Assembly: GCA_009926705.1 (NCBI GenBank)
Contig: RFOJ01000035.1
Coordinates: forward strand, 1 to 8,108
Origin: Acidimicrobiia bacterium
Lineage (GTDB): Bacteria; Actinomycetota; Acidimicrobiia; Acidimicrobiales; Ilumatobacteraceae
DNA: 8,108 bases
Direction of reading: 5' to 3'
Shown here: positions 5,465 to 8,108 of the stretch, one piece after another
Layout of the letters: every line of letters starts with the position of its first letter
Numbering within the stretch: position 1 is the first letter of the stretch
The notes under the pieces: generated by a model
Databases searched by the model: none
What the model was told of the DNA's origin: nothing
Seen by the model: the letters and a program-made list of their open reading frames with translations, nothing else
Translations under genes and position numbers: made by a program

Positions 5465-5481
5465 AGAAACGACAGCACCAC

Positions 5482-7167
5482 ATGGCACCAGCACCCAGCA
5501 ACCCGAGAAAGATGCCCTTCGAGAAGTACGCCGCCTATGTGCCGATCGTGCTCACCGACCGCACGTGGCCCAACCGCACCATCGACAAAGCACCGCTGTG
5601 GTGCTCGGTCGACTTGCGCGACGGCAACCAAGCCCTCATCGACCCGATGGACCCCGAGCGAAAACTACGGATGTTCAAGACCCTCGTGAAGATGGGCTTC
5701 AAGGAAATCGAGGTGGGCTTCCCCTCAGCGAGCCAACCCGACTTCGACTTCGTTCGTCACATCATCGACAACGACCTCATCCCTGATGACGTCACCATTC
5801 AGGTGCTGGTGCAGTCGCGCAAAGAACTCATCGAGCGAACCTACGAGAGCATCCGCGGCGCCAAACAGGCCATCGTGCACTTCTACAACTCCGTCAACCC
5901 GCTGCAGCGTCGCGTGGTGTTCGGCTTGGAAAAACCGGGCATCGTCGACATCGCCGTCAATGCCGCCAAGCTGTGCAAATCGCTCGAGCCGAGCGTGAAG
6001 GGCACGAGGGTGCGCTATGAGTACTCGCCCGAGAGTTTCACGCTCGCCGAGCCCGATTTCGCCGTCGAGATCTGCGAAGCCGTGATGGACGTCATCAAGC
6101 CCACGCCGCAGGATCCACTCATCCTCAACCTTCCTGCAACGGTCGAGTGCTACTCGCCCAACGTGTACGGCGATGTCATCGAGTGGTTCGGTCGCACCAT
6201 CAAGCAGCGCGACAGCATTGTCCTGTCGTTGCATCCGCACAACGACCGCGGTTGTGCCGTCGCTGCGGCGGAGTTCGGCGTGATGGCCGGCGCCGATCGA
6301 GTTGAGGGCACGCTGTTTGGCAACGGCGAGCGCACCGGCAACGTCGACGTCGTCACCCTGGCAATGAACTTGTTCGTGAACGGTGTCGACCCGATGTTGG
6401 ATATGAGCGACATCGACGCACTGCGGCGCGACGCGGAGTACTGCAACCGTTTGCCGGTGCCCGAGCGCCAGCCTTACGCCGGCGACCTCGTCTACACCGC
6501 GTTCTCTGGAAGCCACCAAGACGCGATTAAGAAGGGTCTTGATGCCCTGCCCGACGATTACAGCAAATGGGAAGTGCCGTACCTGCCGCTCGATCCCAAG
6601 CATGTCGGGCGCACCTATGAAGCAGTCATCCGCGTGAACAGCCAGTCAGGCAAGGGCGGCGTCGCCTACGTGATGAAGACCGAGCACGGTTTCGAGCTGC
6701 CGCGCCGCTTGCAGATCGAGTTCTCGCGCACCATCCAGCACATCACCGAAGACTCGGGTACCGAGATCGCGCCCGACGTGATGTGGCAGGCCTTCGAAAA
6801 GGAGTACCTGCCGAGTGTGCCGCGCTATTCGCTCTCCAGCCACGAGATGCGCAGCACAAGCGACGGCACCACGAGCATCACGGCGCAACTCGACGTGGAA
6901 GGCAAGCGGATGACCCTGCAGGGTGACGGCAACGGCCCAATCGACGCCTTCGTACAGGCGCTCCGCCGCGAGTTCGGGGTGAAGTTCGATGTGAAGGACT
7001 ACGTCGAGCACGCCCTCAGCCAGGGTTCAGAAGCGACTGCGGTCGCCTACATCGAGAGCGCCAATGAGTCGGGCGAGGTGTGCTGGGGAGTCGGCGTACA
7101 CCCGAGCACGATTACTGCTTCGTTGCGGGCGGTGCTCAGCGCTTTCGAGCGCCAGCGTCGTCGCTGA
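5482..7167 (+). CDS. leuA: 2-isopropylmalate synthase, long actinobacterial form
   Basis: This cytosolic enzyme catalyses the first committed step of leucine synthesis: acetyl-CoA plus 2-oxoisovalerate gives 2-isopropylmalate (EC 2.3.3.13). The protein has 561 residues, the long form typical of Actinobacteria and some other bacteria. The TIM barrel holds SVDLRDGNQ (42-50, with catalytic R46 and metal ligand D47), GFKEIEVGFPSASQPD, and LHPHNDRGCAV with metal ligands H251 and H253, then GTLFGNGERTGNVD. A linker of roughly 100 residues leads to the C-terminal LeuA regulatory domain, which binds leucine for feedback inhibition and ends in CWGVGVHPSTITASLRAVLSA. The variable tandem repeats of Mycobacterium tuberculosis LeuA are absent. 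ATG 5482 is kept although it has no Shine-Dalgarno; ATG 5512 (residue 11) is an alternative. Transcription is probably controlled by the upstream attenuator. The 3' end overlaps the opposing transporter gene by 32 bases. Confidence 0.97.
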   Translation: MAPAPSNPRKMPFEKYAAYVPIVLTDRTWPNRTIDKAPLWCSVDLRDGNQALIDPMDPERKLRMFKTLVKMGFKEIEVGFPSASQPDFDFVRHIIDNDLIPDDVTIQVLVQSRKELIERTYESIRGAKQAIVHFYNSVNPLQRRVVFGLEKPGIVDIAVNAAKLCKSLEPSVKGTRVRYEYSPESFTLAEPDFAVEICEAVMDVIKPTPQDPLILNLPATVECYSPNVYGDVIEWFGRTIKQRDSIVLSLHPHNDRGCAVAAAEFGVMAGADRVEGTLFGNGERTGNVDVVTLAMNLFVNGVDPMLDMSDIDALRRDAEYCNRLPVPERQPYAGDLVYTAFSGSHQDAIKKGLDALPDDYSKWEVPYLPLDPKHVGRTYEAVIRVNSQSGKGGVAYVMKTEHGFELPRRLQIEFSRTIQHITEDSGTEIAPDVMWQAFEKEYLPSVPRYSLSSHEMRSTSDGTTSITAQLDVEGKRMTLQGDGNGPIDAFVQALRREFGVKFDVKDYVEHALSQGSEATAVAYIESANESGEVCWGVGVHPSTITASLRAVLSAFERQRRR

Positions 7168-8108
7168 GCACGGCTTCGACTTCCAGTTCGAAATCGGGGT
7201 CGGCACCGTCTTTGCCCTCGGCGTGCGACGAACCTTCGACGTCAATCTTGGGCAAGAGACGCTCGAGCCAACGCGGCAGCCACCAGTTACGGTCGCCAAG
7301 CAATTCCATCGTCGCAGGAACCAGCAGCATGCGCACGATGGTGGCGTCAAGAAACACCGCTACCGCTAGACCGAAGCCAAACATCTTGATGCTGCGGTCC
7401 GGCTCGAGTACGAAGCTGCCAAAGACGAACACCATGATTGCCGCTGCTGCGGTAATGACGCGGGCGGTGTTGGCGAGACCGTCGGCAACCGCGAGCTCGT
7501 TGTCACCAGTGCGGTCGTACTCCTCTTTCACACGGGAGAGCAAGAAGACTTCATAGTCCATCGACAGGCCGAACACGATGGCGAACATCATCACCGGCAA
7601 CCACGGGTCAATCGGTGCGCTGCCACCCAAACCGACGAGCGACGAACCCCAACCCCACTGGAATACGGCGACGACGGCACCGTAGGCGGAGCCGATTGAC
7701 AACAGGTTCATGATCACGGCCTTCAACGGCACGAGCAACGAACGGAACACTGCCATCAGCAGCACGAACGACAGCGCAAGCACGACGGCAAAGAAGGTCG
7801 GGAGGCGATCGGCCAGGTATCCGCTGAAGTCGACGTTGACTGCCACGCTGCCGGTCACTTTTACGGCAAGACTGCTGTCTCCGACAGCCTGCGGAAGCAC
7901 CGTGTCACGTAGTGAGCTGACGAGGTTCGCTGCCTCTTCTGACTGCGGCGCAGAGGTCGGATACAGAGTCCACAACACGGCACTCGGCGAAGCGGCGTCG
8001 TTCGGCACTGCGGGCGATGCGAAGGCCACGCCGGGCGTCGAAGCGAGCGCCTGCGACACCGATTGTGCAGCAGCGAGCTGCTCGGGCGTGTCGATCGCAG
8101 CGACGAGC
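7136..8108 (-). CDS. MMPL-family RND transporter, C-terminal part (5' end outside the window)
   Basis: The frame stays open to the window edge, so the start lies beyond 8108 and only about 323 C-terminal residues are seen. The part shown has a periplasmic-type segment followed by about five or six membrane helices: FFAVVLALSFVLLMAVF, then a KAVIMNLLSIGSAYGAVVAV helix, a helix carrying GLSMDYEVFLLSR (codons near 7532-7570), VITAAAAIMVFVFGSFVL, and a final MFGFGLAVAVFLDATIVRML region. The SMDY pair matches the proton-relay Asp-Tyr of the second half of MmpL proteins. A charged, acidic cytoplasmic tail ends the protein. Such proteins are proton-driven exporters of lipids or other hydrophobic compounds in the inner membrane; the substrate cannot be told. 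The GTG at 8059 is internal, not the real start. It is convergent with leuA and overlaps it. Confidence 0.93.
   Translation of the reverse strand, partial: LVAAIDTPEQLAAAQSVSQALASTPGVAFASPAVPNDAASPSAVLWTLYPTSAPQSEEAANLVSSLRDTVLPQAVGDSSLAVKVTGSVAVNVDFSGYLADRLPTFFAVVLALSFVLLMAVFRSLLVPLKAVIMNLLSIGSAYGAVVAVFQWGWGSSLVGLGGSAPIDPWLPVMMFAIVFGLSMDYEVFLLSRVKEEYDRTGDNELAVADGLANTARVITAAAAIMVFVFGSFVLEPDRSIKMFGFGLAVAVFLDATIVRMLLVPATMELLGDRNWWLPRWLERLLPKIDVEGSSHAEGKDGADPDFELEVEAVLSDDAGARKR

Noticed and set aside
5725..6603. Long open frame on the minus strand opposite leuA
   Set aside because: It is a shadow of the leuA codons, with no conserved motif and no promoter or ribosome binding site noticed.

Overview
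This GC-rich window (roughly 60% by eye) looks like chromosomal DNA from an actinobacterium. The evidence is the long-form 2-isopropylmalate synthase, an MMPL-type RND transporter, GTG starts, overlapping start/stop codons and near-leaderless starts. A lineage near Acidimicrobiia is a guess that the sequence alone cannot settle. There are no mobile elements, tRNA or rRNA genes, or CRISPR arrays.

Layout. Positions 15-2028 (+) hold leuC and leuD, the two subunits of isopropylmalate isomerase. They are separated by 31 bases, which are filled exactly by a 12-codon mini-ORF that overlaps both neighbours as ATGA. A convergent DEAD-box RNA helicase follows on the minus strand (2093-3268). The intergenic region 3269-3507 is divergent. 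It carries a perfect 28-bp palindrome, a second 16-bp palindrome and a good -35/-10 promoter reading right. That promoter drives a two-gene unit: an unrecognised 66-residue protein (3508-3708), then homospermidine synthase (3705-5204), translationally coupled through GTGA. Positions 5205-5481 form a regulatory leader for leuA: a partial tandem duplication of the upstream gene's end, a bulged hairpin, a -10-like box, a 10-residue leader peptide with four leucines, a strong hairpin, and an intrinsic terminator with a GAAA loop and U-tract. leuA follows (5482-7167). Its 3' end overlaps by 32 bp, tail to tail, the 3' end of an MMPL transporter gene that runs off the right edge (7136-8108, minus).

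How it works together. LeuA makes 2-isopropylmalate from 2-oxoisovalerate and acetyl-CoA, and LeuCD isomerises it to 3-isopropylmalate. leuB is not in the window. The leuA leader looks like a leucine-sensing transcription attenuator. Homospermidine synthase supplies an uncommon polyamine and is probably controlled by the palindromic sites. The helicase and the transporter have no evident link to either pathway.

The least described elements are the 66-residue protein coupled to homospermidine synthase, the double palindrome above it, the leuC-leuD mini-ORF, and the leuA leader. No clearly new multi-gene system was found.
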